Of a stretch of DNA of 60,304 nucleotides, positions 1 through 8,170 are shown piece by piece (position 1 is the first letter of the stretch; each line of letters opens with the position of its first letter). The position numbers and the translations under genes are program-made. The notes beneath the pieces are model-generated. The model was not told the origin of the DNA. It saw only the letters and a program-made list of their open reading frames with translations, and made no database searches. The stretch lies in NCBI GenBank assembly GCA_902561355.1, contig CACEPG010000005.1:1-60304 (forward strand). The letters are read 5' to 3'. The DNA comes from an uncultured Alphaproteobacteria bacterium (GTDB lineage: Bacteria > Pseudomonadota > Alphaproteobacteria > HIMB59 > GCA-002718135).

Positions 1-379
1 AAACTGCTACTAAAGATCCAAAAGAGATTTTACCTTGTATATATTGCGTAACAACAATAATAGCTCCACCACAACCCGGTATAGCTCCTAACAATGAGGC
101 TATAGGTACATGAATTTTTTTAGTCTTAATTAAAAAGGTATTTACATTAAAGTTAGTTAATGAATCTAATCCGATAAACAAAATTAGAGTAAATCCAACA
201 AAAACTGATACTTGGAGATAAGCGTCAATCATAGATTCACGAACAACTTCACCAAAACTTCCACTTTGAAATGCTAAGCTTAGTATGAGTAATCCTAAAA
301 AGGATTTTTTCAATAGACGCCCTTCATTTTCAAACATCAACCGTTTTTTCTCTTTAATTACTGAAAATAATGTATTCAT
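1..379 (-). CDS. Putative 10-TM heavy-metal (Mn) exporter, N-terminal part
   Basis: The reading frame opens at an ATG at 379 and is still open at base 1, so only the first 126 codons are present. The translation starts MNTLFSVIKEKKRLMF. It has a hydrophobic segment at about residues 27-37 (LGLLILSLAFQ), a second at about 55-68, and a GAIPGCGGAIIV stretch near residue 100. That Pro-Gly-Cys-Gly pattern resembles the predicted 10-TM heavy-metal exporter family (ArsP_2 / putative manganese transporter). The gene is divergent from mntR with an MntR-type operator between them, which supports manganese efflux. The family call is from memory of the motif; the metal is inferred from context. Confidence 0.65.
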   Translation of the reverse strand, partial: MNTLFSVIKEKKRLMFENEGRLLKKSFLGLLILSLAFQSGSFGEVVRESMIDAYLQVSVFVGFTLILFIGLDSLTNFNVNTFLIKTKKIHVPIASLLGAIPGCGGAIIVVTQYIQGKISFGSLVAV

Positions 380-398
380 TCTTGTATGTATAGCTAAA

Positions 399-420
399 TA
401 TTATAGCTATGGCTATATTT
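399..420. promoter_or_regulatory. MntR-box operator in the divergent exporter/mntR intergenic region
   Basis: The palindrome ATAGC-TATG-GCTAT lies at 403-416 with AT-rich flanks. The E. coli MntR box has the same ATAGC-N4-GCTAT core. It sits 20-60 bp from the starts of both divergent genes, so MntR bound here could control the exporter and itself. A lone half site (ATAGC) occurs at 390-394. Confidence 0.7.
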
Positions 421-463
421 AAATTTATAGAAAATATTCTATATTAGTGATATTTAGAATTTT

Positions 464-859
464 ATGTCCTTTAGAAAAGTTAGAGATGCACATAAAACAG
501 AAAATACTGAAGATTATTTAGAATTAATTGCAGAACTATTAAATAATAATGGTGAAGCTAGAATTGTAGATATTGCTTCTAAGCTTGGTATTGCCCAGGC
601 TACAGCTAACAAAACAATTAAACGTCTCCAAAGCCAAGGATATATAAAGAAAGAACCCTATAGGTCAATTTTTCTTACTTTAAAAGGTCAAAAAATTGCA
701 AGTGCATCTAAAAAAAGGCATAATATTGTTTTAAATTTTCTGTTAAATTTAGGAATAGATTTCAAAACAGCTAAAGCTGATTCAGAAGGTATTGAACATC
801 ATGTTAGTGATAAAACATTAAAAAAAATGGATCAGCTTAATAGTAAAAAAAAGCTATAG
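464..859 (+). CDS. mntR: Manganese-responsive regulator MntR
   Basis: A DtxR/MntR-family metalloregulator of 131 aa. A winged helix-turn-helix spans about residues 30-75 (GEARIVDIASKLGIAQATANK, then a PYRSIFLT wing). The metal-binding and dimerisation part ends in DSEGIEHHVS at about 106-115, the signature of proteobacterial MntR with its Glu/His ligands. The protein is slightly shorter than E. coli MntR (about 155 aa) because it lacks that protein's longer N-terminal extension. The ATG at 464 follows the MntR box at 399-420, implying autoregulation. The divergent gene is a predicted metal exporter. Confidence 0.9.
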   Translation: MSFRKVRDAHKTENTEDYLELIAELLNNNGEARIVDIASKLGIAQATANKTIKRLQSQGYIKKEPYRSIFLTLKGQKIASASKKRHNIVLNFLLNLGIDFKTAKADSEGIEHHVSDKTLKKMDQLNSKKKL

Positions 860-861
860 TT

Positions 862-1485
862 TTATTTTTTTTGTATCAATACAATTCTAATTTTTATATT
901 TTTTGTAAAATCATTATTTTTAGGGAGATAATCAATAGGTTTTGATTTATATATTAAGTTATAATTTTTTGAAATATCAATTAACTTTTGATTAAAGTCT
1001 AACTTATCCCATAGATCAGTTCTTTGTGTAAAAATAAAAACCCCACCTTTATTTAAATATTTTGATACATTATTAAAAAGTTTTTTATGTTTTTTACAAT
1101 AAGTCATTGCACCAATTAAACTCACAATGTCATAATTAATTTTAAGATACATTTTGTCTTCAAAGTTATTTTTAAATAATTTTCTATAAATGTTTTTTTT
1201 ATGAGCAATTTTTAAACTGATACTAGAAATATCTGATCCATCAATTTTAAAAGAGTCAAAAACCTTTAAAACTTCCTCTCCAAACAAACCTGTTCCACAT
1301 GCTAAATCTAAAATTAAACCAGATTTAATACTAGTATATTTTTTTAATATTTTTACACTTTTTTGAGGCGCTCTATAATTCCATGTTTTTAATGTTTCAT
1401 CATAATTATCTGCCCAACTATCATAATATAATCTTGTTTCTTTTTGATTACCGATTCCATGCAATAAAGATTTTTTACTATTCAT
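862..1485 (-). CDS. Class I SAM-dependent methyltransferase
   Basis: A 207-aa Rossmann-fold methyltransferase. SAM-binding motif I, LILDLACGTGLFG, lies at about residues 57-69; an acidic residue (DGSD) follows at the end of the second strand, and there is a later INYDIVSLIGAM motif. An N-terminal YYDSWADNYDETL segment is common in this superfamily. The substrate cannot be told. Its start overlaps the end of the upstream nitrilase-family gene by 8 bp, so the two are probably co-transcribed. Confidence 0.8.
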   Translation of the reverse strand: MNSKKSLLHGIGNQKETRLYYDSWADNYDETLKTWNYRAPQKSVKILKKYTSIKSGLILDLACGTGLFGEEVLKVFDSFKIDGSDISSISLKIAHKKNIYRKLFKNNFEDKMYLKINYDIVSLIGAMTYCKKHKKLFNNVSKYLNKGGVFIFTQRTDLWDKLDFNQKLIDISKNYNLIYKSKPIDYLPKNNDFTKNIKIRIVLIQKK

Positions 1486-2284
1486 GATAAATAGATGGTA
1501 TTTTTTTCCTAACTTTATTTACTTCATCAATATCTAAAATTGAATTAATTATTTTTGGTTTATTTTTAGCCCTAGCAATTATAGTTCCCCAAGGATCAAC
1601 TGTAATAGAGTGGCCATATGTTTTTCTTTTACTATGATGAGTACCACACATATTAGTAGCTATTAAAAAAACACTGTTTTCTATTGATCTTGCTTTTATT
1701 AATATTTCCCAATGTGCTTTACCTGTTGGCACTGTGAAAGCGGCAGGCATAAGGATAATTTTTACTCCTTTTTTTGCCAAACTCCTGAAGAGAATTGGAA
1801 ATCTTAAATCATAACATATAGTAAGTCCAATTTTTAAATTGTTAATTTTAACTAAAGCTATTTTATTACCAGCATCAAATGAATCAGATTCTCTGTATTT
1901 TTCTTTCTTACTAATATCTACATCAAACATATGAATTTTATCGTAAGTATTTATTATTTTTCCTTTCTTATTTATAATTATTGAGCGATTTATTAATTTT
2001 TTACTATTTTTTTTTTTTAATAAAAGAGATCCAATATTAATATTAACTCTATTATTTTTAGCAAAAGATTTAGACATTTTTAAAATAGGGCAATGTTCTT
2101 GATATGTTGAATTATAAAATAAATGTTTTTTATCATTAGTAATAATATTCGAACATTCAGGGGTGCAAATCAAGTCAGGTCTAAAAATAAGTGTTTTTTT
2201 AAAATACTTTTCTAATAAATTAGCATTTTCATAAGGAGTATCTTGAGCTTGAAATTGTATTTGAGAAACTTTAAATTTTTTCAT
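1478..2284 (-). CDS. Carbon-nitrogen hydrolase (nitrilase/omega-amidase family)
   Basis: A 268-aa nitrilase-superfamily amidohydrolase. The catalytic triad is visible: Glu43 in TPECSN, Lys116 in DKIHMFD, and Cys157 in GLTICYDLRFP. The last motif is typical of the Nit2/omega-amidase branch, which hydrolyses small omega-amides such as 2-oxoglutaramate to free ammonia. The exact substrate is inferred only at branch level. It is the first gene of a two-gene minus-strand unit with the methyltransferase that overlaps its 3' end. Confidence 0.85.
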   Translation of the reverse strand: MKKFKVSQIQFQAQDTPYENANLLEKYFKKTLIFRPDLICTPECSNIITNDKKHLFYNSTYQEHCPILKMSKSFAKNNRVNINIGSLLLKKKNSKKLINRSIIINKKGKIINTYDKIHMFDVDISKKEKYRESDSFDAGNKIALVKINNLKIGLTICYDLRFPILFRSLAKKGVKIILMPAAFTVPTGKAHWEILIKARSIENSVFLIATNMCGTHHSKRKTYGHSITVDPWGTIIARAKNKPKIINSILDIDEVNKVRKKIPSIYHE

Positions 2285-2369
2285 TATTCACTTTTATATA
2301 AAATCCTACAATAAACAAAACTTACATCTATCAATTGTTTTTTGATTAGTATAAACATTTTTAATAATT

Positions 2370-3158
2370 ATGAAAAATAATTTACTAAAAATATTAGGAA
2401 GTAATTTGCCAATAATTAATACATGGCTGTCTCTGCCCAATTCTTTTGTATCTGAAGCATTTGGTAAAATGGGTTGGGACTCAATAACAATTGATATGCA
2501 ACATGGTCAAAATGATTATCAATCGTCAATACCAATGCTGCAATCTTTATCTAATAGTAGCTCTGTACCGATGGTAAGAGTTCCTTGGAGCGAACCTGGA
2601 ATAATCATGAAGATGTTAGATATAGGAGTCATGGGAATCATAGCTCCCATGATAAATAATAAGGAGGATTGTGAAAAATTTGTTTCATACTGTTATTATC
2701 CACCCATTGGTCAAAGAAGTTTTGGTCCAATGAGAGCTCAACTGATTCATGGGTCTGATTATTTTCAAAATGCAAATGATAATATTTTAAGTTTTGCAAT
2801 GATCGAAACTAAAGAAGCTGTGAGCAACTTAAATGAAATTTTATCAGTAAAAAATTTAACTGGCGTCTATATTGGTCCTGCAGATATGAGCTCTTCTTAT
2901 GGATTGCAACCAAAGTTTGATATTAAAGAAGATCCAATTTTTTCTAATATTAAATTAATCGCAAAAAAAGCACAGGAATATAACAAAATTGCAGGCATTC
3001 ATACTGGATCAACTGCATACGCTAAGGAAATGATAGAATTGGGATTTAATTTAGTTACAATTTCTTCAGATTTTAGAGCTATGACAACTTTTGCTCAAAA
3101 TCTTATAAATGAAATGAAAGAAACAAATATAAATGAATCTAAATCTGATACTTACTAA
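2370..3158 (+). CDS. HpcH/HpaI-family aldolase (2-dehydro-3-deoxyglucarate aldolase-like)
   Basis: A 262-aa class II pyruvate aldolase. It has the catalytic-histidine motif IDMQHG (His45), the pyruvate-binding Arg70 in MVRVPW, and metal-ligand positions in MIETKEA and GPADMSSSYG. The stretch GQRSFGPMRA is also typical of the family. Such enzymes cleave 4-hydroxy-2-oxo acids to pyruvate plus an aldehyde; the physiological substrate is unknown. The gene stands alone on the plus strand, and its last 4 bp overlap a convergent small membrane-protein gene. Confidence 0.88.
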   Translation: MKNNLLKILGSNLPIINTWLSLPNSFVSEAFGKMGWDSITIDMQHGQNDYQSSIPMLQSLSNSSSVPMVRVPWSEPGIIMKMLDIGVMGIIAPMINNKEDCEKFVSYCYYPPIGQRSFGPMRAQLIHGSDYFQNANDNILSFAMIETKEAVSNLNEILSVKNLTGVYIGPADMSSSYGLQPKFDIKEDPIFSNIKLIAKKAQEYNKIAGIHTGSTAYAKEMIELGFNLVTISSDFRAMTTFAQNLINEMKETNINESKSDTY

Positions 3159-3328
3159 TTAATATCTTTGTCTTTGCGAAAAAAAGGAATTAAAAAAACA
3201 ATACAACCAATAAGAAAAAAAATACTTGCAAACATAGCCCAAAAGCTTCCTATGCTTGTAATGATAAATCCTATTGCTGAAATCAAAAACATAATCCATC
3301 CTAATAAATTTATTGAATTATTGCTCAT
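3155..3328 (-). CDS. Small two-helix membrane protein (57 aa)
   Basis: A short frame from the ATG at 3328 to a TAG at 3155, translating as MSNNSINLLGWIMFLISAIGF and onward, and ending PFFRKDKDIN. It has two hydrophobic segments (about residues 8-24 and 28-49) and a charged cytoplasmic-looking tail with Lys/Arg/Asp. It overlaps the convergent aldolase gene by 4 bp, a spacing seen repeatedly among real genes in this window. I do not recognise a family. The support is the clean two-helix composition; conservation is untested. Confidence 0.6.
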   Translation of the reverse strand: MSNNSINLLGWIMFLISAIGFIITSIGSFWAMFASIFFLIGCIVFLIPFFRKDKDIN

Positions 3329-3396
3329 AACTTAAATTTTATCAAAATTTTCAAGAAATACTAATAAATAAATCTCTATTATAAAATAAAAATAAT

Positions 3397-3420
3397 AAGC
3401 GCCTGTTTTATGAGGCGCTT
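3397..3420 (-). terminator. Rho-independent terminator for the 121-aa membrane protein gene
   Basis: A perfect 7-bp GC-rich stem, AAGCGCC and GGCGCTT, with a 10-nt loop, lies 12 bp past the stop codon of the gene at 3432-3797. On the minus strand it is followed by ATTATTTTTATTTT. Confidence 0.75.
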
Positions 3421-3431
3421 AAAAAATTACA

Positions 3432-3797
3432 TTAATCTCTGCTGTAAAAGTAAAAAGCTATAGTAAATAGGGCTGTTAAAACAACGTTTACATATGCTGT
3501 GGCGCCAGCTACAGCTCCAGTTACAATATGAAATAAAATTATTGCTGTGAAAAATAATCCTCCAAGCGCAAATAACATTCCAATTGATTTAATATTTTCA
3601 CTTGCAATATCAGGAAATCTCCAACTCCAAATTCCTTGAACGATAAAAACAACACCGACAAACTGACCAAAGGTTAATAAATCTGGTGTAATTTCCCATC
3701 CAGCTTGTTGCAACCAAAAAGAACCGAGAAAAAGTGAGCCTAAACCATTAATAAGTAAAATAACAGCTTGAGCTTTAAATATTGTATTAAGATTCAT
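3432..3797 (-). CDS. Four-helix integral membrane protein, function unknown
   Basis: A 121-aa hydrophobic protein with four likely membrane segments at about residues 8-28, 40-60, 70-92 and 98-117, ending in FYFYSRD. Length and topology resemble small uncharacterised 4-TM proteins of marine Alphaproteobacteria; I cannot assign a family with confidence. A GGAG-like ribosome binding site (minus strand GAGGAGTATAT) precedes the ATG. The gene is monocistronic, closed by a hairpin terminator. Confidence 0.7.
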   Translation of the reverse strand: MNLNTIFKAQAVILLINGLGSLFLGSFWLQQAGWEITPDLLTFGQFVGVVFIVQGIWSWRFPDIASENIKSIGMLFALGGLFFTAIILFHIVTGAVAGATAYVNVVLTALFTIAFYFYSRD

Positions 3798-3877
3798 ATA
3801 TACTCCTCAATCGCACCTATGTTAAAATATTGCGATTCTTTCAAGAGTTAAAAATGTTAGTAATAAAAGTTAAATTT

Positions 3878-4483
3878 TTAATTATTTAAGCGGATCCATT
3901 TTAAGCAATCTTCAAGCCTATCATCTCCCCAAAACAACTCAGTTTTATAAATAAAAGTAGGACTTCCAAAGACACCTTTTTTAAAAGCTTCGGAAGTGTT
4001 TCTTTCATAATTTTCATTAATATTATCTTCATTTGATTTATTTATTATATTTTCATAATCTAAATTTAATTTGTCTAATATTTCTTTAAGATTTGGGTTA
4101 GTTGCTGGCTCCTTACCTTCCTGAAACCATCTTTTGTAAGTAAGAATTACATAATCAATTCCCCAACCTTCACTCATACCTAAGATTGCAATTTTATTTG
4201 CTAAATCAAATTGAGTTAATGGATAAGGTGCGGGCACTTTAACATCAAAGCCATAAAATTTAGCCCTTCTTTCTATGTCTCTCCACATATAATTCGATTT
4301 TATTTTTTTTGAGGGGGGTGTGAATGGAATATTATCCATTTCCATCATAATTTTTCTTACACTAAATGGCTTCCATTTAAATTTAACATTTTCTTTTTTT
4401 TCAAATTCTAGAACTCTATTTACAGATAAATAGGTGTATGTACTTCCTATAGAAAACCAGAAATCTATTTCATGCATATGCAA
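3878..4483 (-). CDS. 2-hydroxychromene-2-carboxylate isomerase / DsbA-family oxidoreductase
   Basis: A 201-aa thioredoxin-fold protein of the HCCA isomerase/GST-kappa branch. The N-terminal IDFWFSIGSTYTYLSVNRV carries the Ser that replaces the CxxC motif of DsbA in this branch. The C-terminal GVFGSPTFIYKTELFWGDDRLE is the family's cis-Pro/G-x-P region followed by the WGxDRL motif. Known members isomerise naphthalene-pathway intermediates using glutathione, but most marine homologues have no proven substrate. The start may be the ATG at 4483 or the in-frame ATG two codons later. Confidence 0.85.
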   Translation of the reverse strand: MHMHEIDFWFSIGSTYTYLSVNRVLEFEKKENVKFKWKPFSVRKIMMEMDNIPFTPPSKKIKSNYMWRDIERRAKFYGFDVKVPAPYPLTQFDLANKIAILGMSEGWGIDYVILTYKRWFQEGKEPATNPNLKEILDKLNLDYENIINKSNEDNINENYERNTSEAFKKGVFGSPTFIYKTELFWGDDRLEDCLKWIRLNN

Positions 4484-4581
4484 AATCTTAGCATATAAAA
4501 TATCAAAAAAAACTAATTTAAATTAATTATATTTCCTATTATTAACGTATATTAAAATGATTATGTTAATAACAAATTAGT

Positions 4582-4656
4582 GCTGATATAGTATAATGGT
4601 TATTACAGGCCGTTGGTAACGGTCAGATTCAAGTTCGATTCTCGGTATCAGCACCA
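4582..4656 (+). tRNA. tRNA-Thr (anticodon GGT)
   Basis: The sequence folds as a cloverleaf. The acceptor stem GCTGATA/TATCAGC is perfect, the discriminator is A, and CCA is encoded. The anticodon stem GGCCG/CGGTC encloses the loop TTGGTAA, with anticodon GGT at 4615-4617. The T loop is TTCGATT. The acceptor ends equal those I recall for E. coli tRNA-Thr(GGT). The D stem has only three pairs (GTA/TAC) and the T stem has one A-C mismatch (4631/4643), with a 4-nt variable loop. Confidence 0.87.
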
Positions 4657-4716
4657 TTTATATTAATTTACATATTGAAATACTTATATCATTAACTAAA
4701 TAAATATTTTAATTAT

Positions 4717-5214
4717 ATGAAAATTTTTATTTTTTTACTTTGTTTTATTACTAATATTGGATTTTCAGCTTCTATGAATAACATAGGAGAAAAAGGGAAA
4801 TCTTCTGAGGTAGATAGGGTTATTCAAATAAAAATGTATGATAATTATTTTGAACCAAATGAAATTAATATAAAAAAAGGTGAAACAATTAAATTTTTAG
4901 TCCAAAATTTTGGATCACTTGTTCATGAATTTAATATAGCAACAAACAAAATGCATTTAAGTCATCAAACAGAAATGCTTAAAATGATGGAAAAAGAAAT
5001 TTTGCTAGGTGACAAAATTGATTATGAAAAAATGAAGGAATTAGCAAAAACAGATCATTCAATGGCTCATTCACACTCAAACAGTTTGTTATTAGAACCA
5101 AATAAAAGCGGTGAAATAATATGGAAATTCAATAATGAAACTAAGCTAGAAGGCGCTTGTAATGTGCCAGGTCATTACGAAAGTGATATGATTGTTAAAA
5201 TTAATTTTAATTAA
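4717..5214 (+). CDS. Exported cupredoxin-like copper protein
   Basis: A 165-aa protein with a signal peptide (about residues 1-18, MKIFIFLLCFITNIGFSA) and a plastocyanin/azurin-type domain. Type 1 copper ligands are visible as His70 in LVHEFN and Cys148, His153 and Met158 in ACNVPGHYESDM. Between them is an insertion of about 45 residues rich in Met and His (HSMAHSHS), which may bind extra copper. It lies 60 bp downstream of the tRNA and is not obviously in an operon. It could be an electron carrier or a periplasmic copper chaperone of the CopI/auracyanin-like type. Confidence 0.82.
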   Translation: MKIFIFLLCFITNIGFSASMNNIGEKGKSSEVDRVIQIKMYDNYFEPNEINIKKGETIKFLVQNFGSLVHEFNIATNKMHLSHQTEMLKMMEKEILLGDKIDYEKMKELAKTDHSMAHSHSNSLLLEPNKSGEIIWKFNNETKLEGACNVPGHYESDMIVKINFN

Positions 5215-5271
5215 CAAATTTAGATTCTTCATATCGACAACTTAAGACTTAAAAGTTTGCAATTAAATTAA

Positions 5272-6195
5272 TTATAGTTTTATTAGTTCAGAATATAGGT
5301 AATTAGCTATACTTTTCATTCCATTATGACTACTTAAGCTTTCAGCTACAGAATTATAATTGGTATTTGTATTAATATCATAAGTAAATAACTCACCTTC
5401 TGAATCTTGTAAAAATTCAATACCAGCTATATCAATATTATTATTCTGAAGAACTCTCTTATAATTATTTAATATATTATTTGAAAAATTTTCTAAAATC
5501 ATAAATTTATTGCCACTTGAATTAGCTGGACAAAATTCAACTTCTGTATCACAATCATCTGCGGGACAAAGTTCAAAACCATCGCTCGCATCTACTTGAA
5601 CTGCATATAAAAATTTTTTATCAATAAATTCAGTTCTAATTATGCAATTATTTTTTGGCTTAATATAATCCTGAAGAATTGTTATCCCATCAATTGACTC
5701 TTCAAAATAACTTGAATTAACATGTTTTTCAAATTTTTGAAGATCATCAAATAACTTTATTCCTAATCCTTTACCTGCCCTATTATGCTTAGTAATAAAT
5801 GGGCGTTCAAAATTTTTAGATAAATTTAAAAGTTGTTTTTTACCCTTTGCAAAAAAGGTTGTGGGAATTTTAATTCCTTCTTTTTTTAATTCTTTATATT
5901 GTAAACTTTTTGAAATTTCTAAATTAAGAGCGCGAGAACCATTTACTACTTTTCTTTCATGATATTCAAGCCAGTCTAAAATTATTGAAGTATATTCTGG
6001 GGCATATCTATGACCTCTTGTATGTGAAGAAGCGCTCATTCTATTATAAAAAACCCCTAATGGGGGGTATTGATTTGTATCAAGTGATTTTAAATTCATA
6101 TGCCACTTTTCATAAGGTGCATTTAATTTTGTTAATTCCTCCTCTAGAGGACTAGTCCATTCATCATTTTCATGAATAATATAAATTTTTTTCAT
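5272..6195 (-). CDS. ATP-grasp ligase (RimK/glutathione-synthase-like)
   Basis: A 307-aa ATP-grasp protein. The central ATP-binding part includes RPFITKHNRAGKGLGIKLF (about residues 132-150), a glycine-rich loop typical of RimK-type ligases. The C-terminal GIEFLQDSEGELFTYDINTNTNYN carries the metal-binding Glu/Asp/Asn of ATP-grasp enzymes. These enzymes join an acyl-phosphate to an amine or thiol. The N-terminal substrate domain (residues 1-100) is unlike glutathione synthase, so the substrate is unknown. It is the last gene of the minus-strand photobiology block but separated by about 190 bp. Confidence 0.78.
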   Translation of the reverse strand: MKKIYIIHENDEWTSPLEEELTKLNAPYEKWHMNLKSLDTNQYPPLGVFYNRMSASSHTRGHRYAPEYTSIILDWLEYHERKVVNGSRALNLEISKSLQYKELKKEGIKIPTTFFAKGKKQLLNLSKNFERPFITKHNRAGKGLGIKLFDDLQKFEKHVNSSYFEESIDGITILQDYIKPKNNCIIRTEFIDKKFLYAVQVDASDGFELCPADDCDTEVEFCPANSSGNKFMILENFSNNILNNYKRVLQNNNIDIAGIEFLQDSEGELFTYDINTNTNYNSVAESLSSHNGMKSIANYLYSELIKL

Positions 6196-6387
6196 TTACT
6201 AAAACACCTCTTAAATTTAATTGAAAAATTAATAGAAGGTTTCTACTAATTACAACAGAAACAAACTAAACAGCACTTATAATTTCTTAATAAAAAGAAA
6301 TTATTTGTTTTAATATTATTAAAGGTGTCTAGTTTTTTAAACATATAGTATTTTATATTAATAATTTAAACAAAGGCAATTGTTATT

Positions 6388-6609
6388 TTAATAATTTTTT
6401 AATTTTTTTAAGATTTTATTTTTTTTTTCATGTTTTAACTTTCTTCCAGAGACCCTTTCTCTCCATTTTTTAAAAGAAGCTGATTTCAAATTTTTTCTCA
6501 TTATTTTAATTACATCTGCCTCAGTAACGCCATATAACCTTTTAATTTTTTCAAAAGAAGTTTTATCATGCCAAGCAAGTTTAATAATTGAGTCTAAATT
6601 ATCAGTCAT
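6388..6609 (-). CDS. TIGR03643/DUF2805-type small protein
   Basis: A 73-aa basic protein, MTDNLDSIIKLAWHDKTSFEKIKRLYGVTEADVIKIMRKNLK and onward, with the WRERVSGRKLKHEKK C-terminus I associate with the DUF2805/TIGR03643 family. Its first half looks like a helix-turn-helix (FEKIKRLYGVTEADVIKIMRKNL). Members are often found next to photolyase/cryptochrome genes, as here (33 bp downstream of one). The function is unknown; a DNA-binding or accessory role is inference. Confidence 0.75.
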   Translation of the reverse strand: MTDNLDSIIKLAWHDKTSFEKIKRLYGVTEADVIKIMRKNLKSASFKKWRERVSGRKLKHEKKNKILKKLKNY

Positions 6610-6642
6610 AAAATCAATATATGGTCAAAATTAAAAAAAACT

Positions 6643-8133
6643 TTAATTGGCATTAGTATTTTTTTTAATAAATTGATTAGCTGAAGATAAAATAATTTCT
6701 TTTCTTTTATAGTCCATTTTATCAAAAATTTTAACCATCATAGATAATCTTGGATTTTTTAAAAAAAATTTTCTATTTTTGTTTATAAAACGCCAGTATA
6801 ATCCATCCATTATATTATTCCATTGCCCTTTTTTAAAATTCATCATTTTCATAATGTAACTTGAACCGCAAATATAAGGCTTAGTTGAAAATATTCCTCC
6901 ATCGCTAAAAAGCCCCATCCCATAAAGATTAGGTGCCATAACCCAGTCAGAACTATCGACAAACATTTCCATAAACCAATCGTAAGCCTTCTGCGGATGT
7001 ATTTCACAAAGATTCATTATGTTAGCTAAAATCATTAACCTTTCTATATGATGACTCCAACCAAATTGTTGTGCATTTTTAATTGAATGATCTAAAGGAA
7101 TTAAGCCTGTTGTACCTTGATACCAGTGCTTGGTTAAAGATCTCTTATGATTAAAGAAATTATTATTTTCTAATTCTTTATCAAAGTTTTGATAAATACC
7201 TCTCATAAATTCCCTCCAACCTATTATCTGTCTTATAAAACCTTCATAGGAATTAATTTTAGTTTTGTTTTCAATTTTTTTTATTTTATCTAATATTTGT
7301 TTAGGAGTAATCAAGCCATTATTTAACAATGGGCTAAGGACACTATGAAACAAAATATTGTTTTTTGTATCAACAGCATCTTCATAATCACCAAAAAATT
7401 CTAATTTTTTAGTAATGAAAAAAATTAACCATTTTTTTGCATCCTGATGCGTAGTTGGAAACCAAAAGTTATTAACCTCTCCTGGATGAGATGAAAATTT
7501 TTCTTCAACAATTTTTTTTATTTCATTTGTATGTTTTGTTTCTTTAATTTTAACCAAATCAGGTATTTTTATATCACTTGGAATTTTTTTTCTATTTTCT
7601 GCATCGTAGCTCCATTTACCCCCTTTGGGCTTACCATCTACTATCAAAATATTATTTTGCTTTCTGCTAATCTTATAAAAATTTGCCATTAGAGGTTTTT
7701 TTGAATTACTTAAAAATTCTTTAAATTCTTTTCTCGAAGTTAAAAACATAGGACTTTTGATAACTGTCCAAATAAGATTATTTTTTTTAACTATTTTAGA
7801 AATTTTTTTTTCAAAAAACTTATCTTCAATTTCAAACGAAATAATTTCTTCTATATTATTGTTTTTTATGTGATCTTTTAATTTTAATTCAATTGGAGTT
7901 TCAAACTTATAATTTAAATCAAAATATGTAAGTTTAAATTTTTCTTTTCTTAAAGTATCAGCATATGATCTCATAGAAGATAAATATAAAACAAGTTTTA
8001 ATTTATGATGTTTTTGATATGAGCATAATCCATAATCTTCACATATAAAAAAATTTGAATTCTTATAAGCTTTAATATACTTAGTTGAAAAAAGCTGATT
8101 TCCCAATATTAAAAATAAGCTTTTATTTTTCAT
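6643..8133 (-). CDS. Photolyase/cryptochrome-related protein (PhrB-like), cluster cysteines missing
   Basis: A 496-aa protein with the deoxyribodipyrimidine photolyase-related architecture: N-terminal Rossmann-like domain (FLILGNQLF and onward) and C-terminal FAD-binding helical domain with IIGWREFMRGIY, HWYQGTTGL, WSHHIERLMILANIMNLCEIHP and MYGMGLFSDGGIFSTKPY. This is the FeS-BCP/PhrB (6-4) photolyase branch. In PhrB the segment between the SYI and LYW motifs carries cluster cysteines. Here it reads MKMMNFKKGQWNNIMDG with no Cys, so a [4Fe-4S] cluster is unlikely. It is co-directional with proteorhodopsin (37 bp gap) and with the 73-aa protein. Confidence 0.88.
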   Translation of the reverse strand: MKNKSLFLILGNQLFSTKYIKAYKNSNFFICEDYGLCSYQKHHKLKLVLYLSSMRSYADTLRKEKFKLTYFDLNYKFETPIELKLKDHIKNNNIEEIISFEIEDKFFEKKISKIVKKNNLIWTVIKSPMFLTSRKEFKEFLSNSKKPLMANFYKISRKQNNILIVDGKPKGGKWSYDAENRKKIPSDIKIPDLVKIKETKHTNEIKKIVEEKFSSHPGEVNNFWFPTTHQDAKKWLIFFITKKLEFFGDYEDAVDTKNNILFHSVLSPLLNNGLITPKQILDKIKKIENKTKINSYEGFIRQIIGWREFMRGIYQNFDKELENNNFFNHKRSLTKHWYQGTTGLIPLDHSIKNAQQFGWSHHIERLMILANIMNLCEIHPQKAYDWFMEMFVDSSDWVMAPNLYGMGLFSDGGIFSTKPYICGSSYIMKMMNFKKGQWNNIMDGLYWRFINKNRKFFLKNPRLSMMVKIFDKMDYKRKEIILSSANQFIKKNTNAN

Positions 8134-8170
8134 TAATTAAAAAAAATTAGTAAAATGATTTTTTAAATTT

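Noticed and set aside
6280-6303. AT-only hairpin TAATTTCTT/AAGAAATTA as a terminator
   Set aside because: There is no G/C beyond one pair, no gene ends nearby on the plus strand, and no T run on the minus strand.
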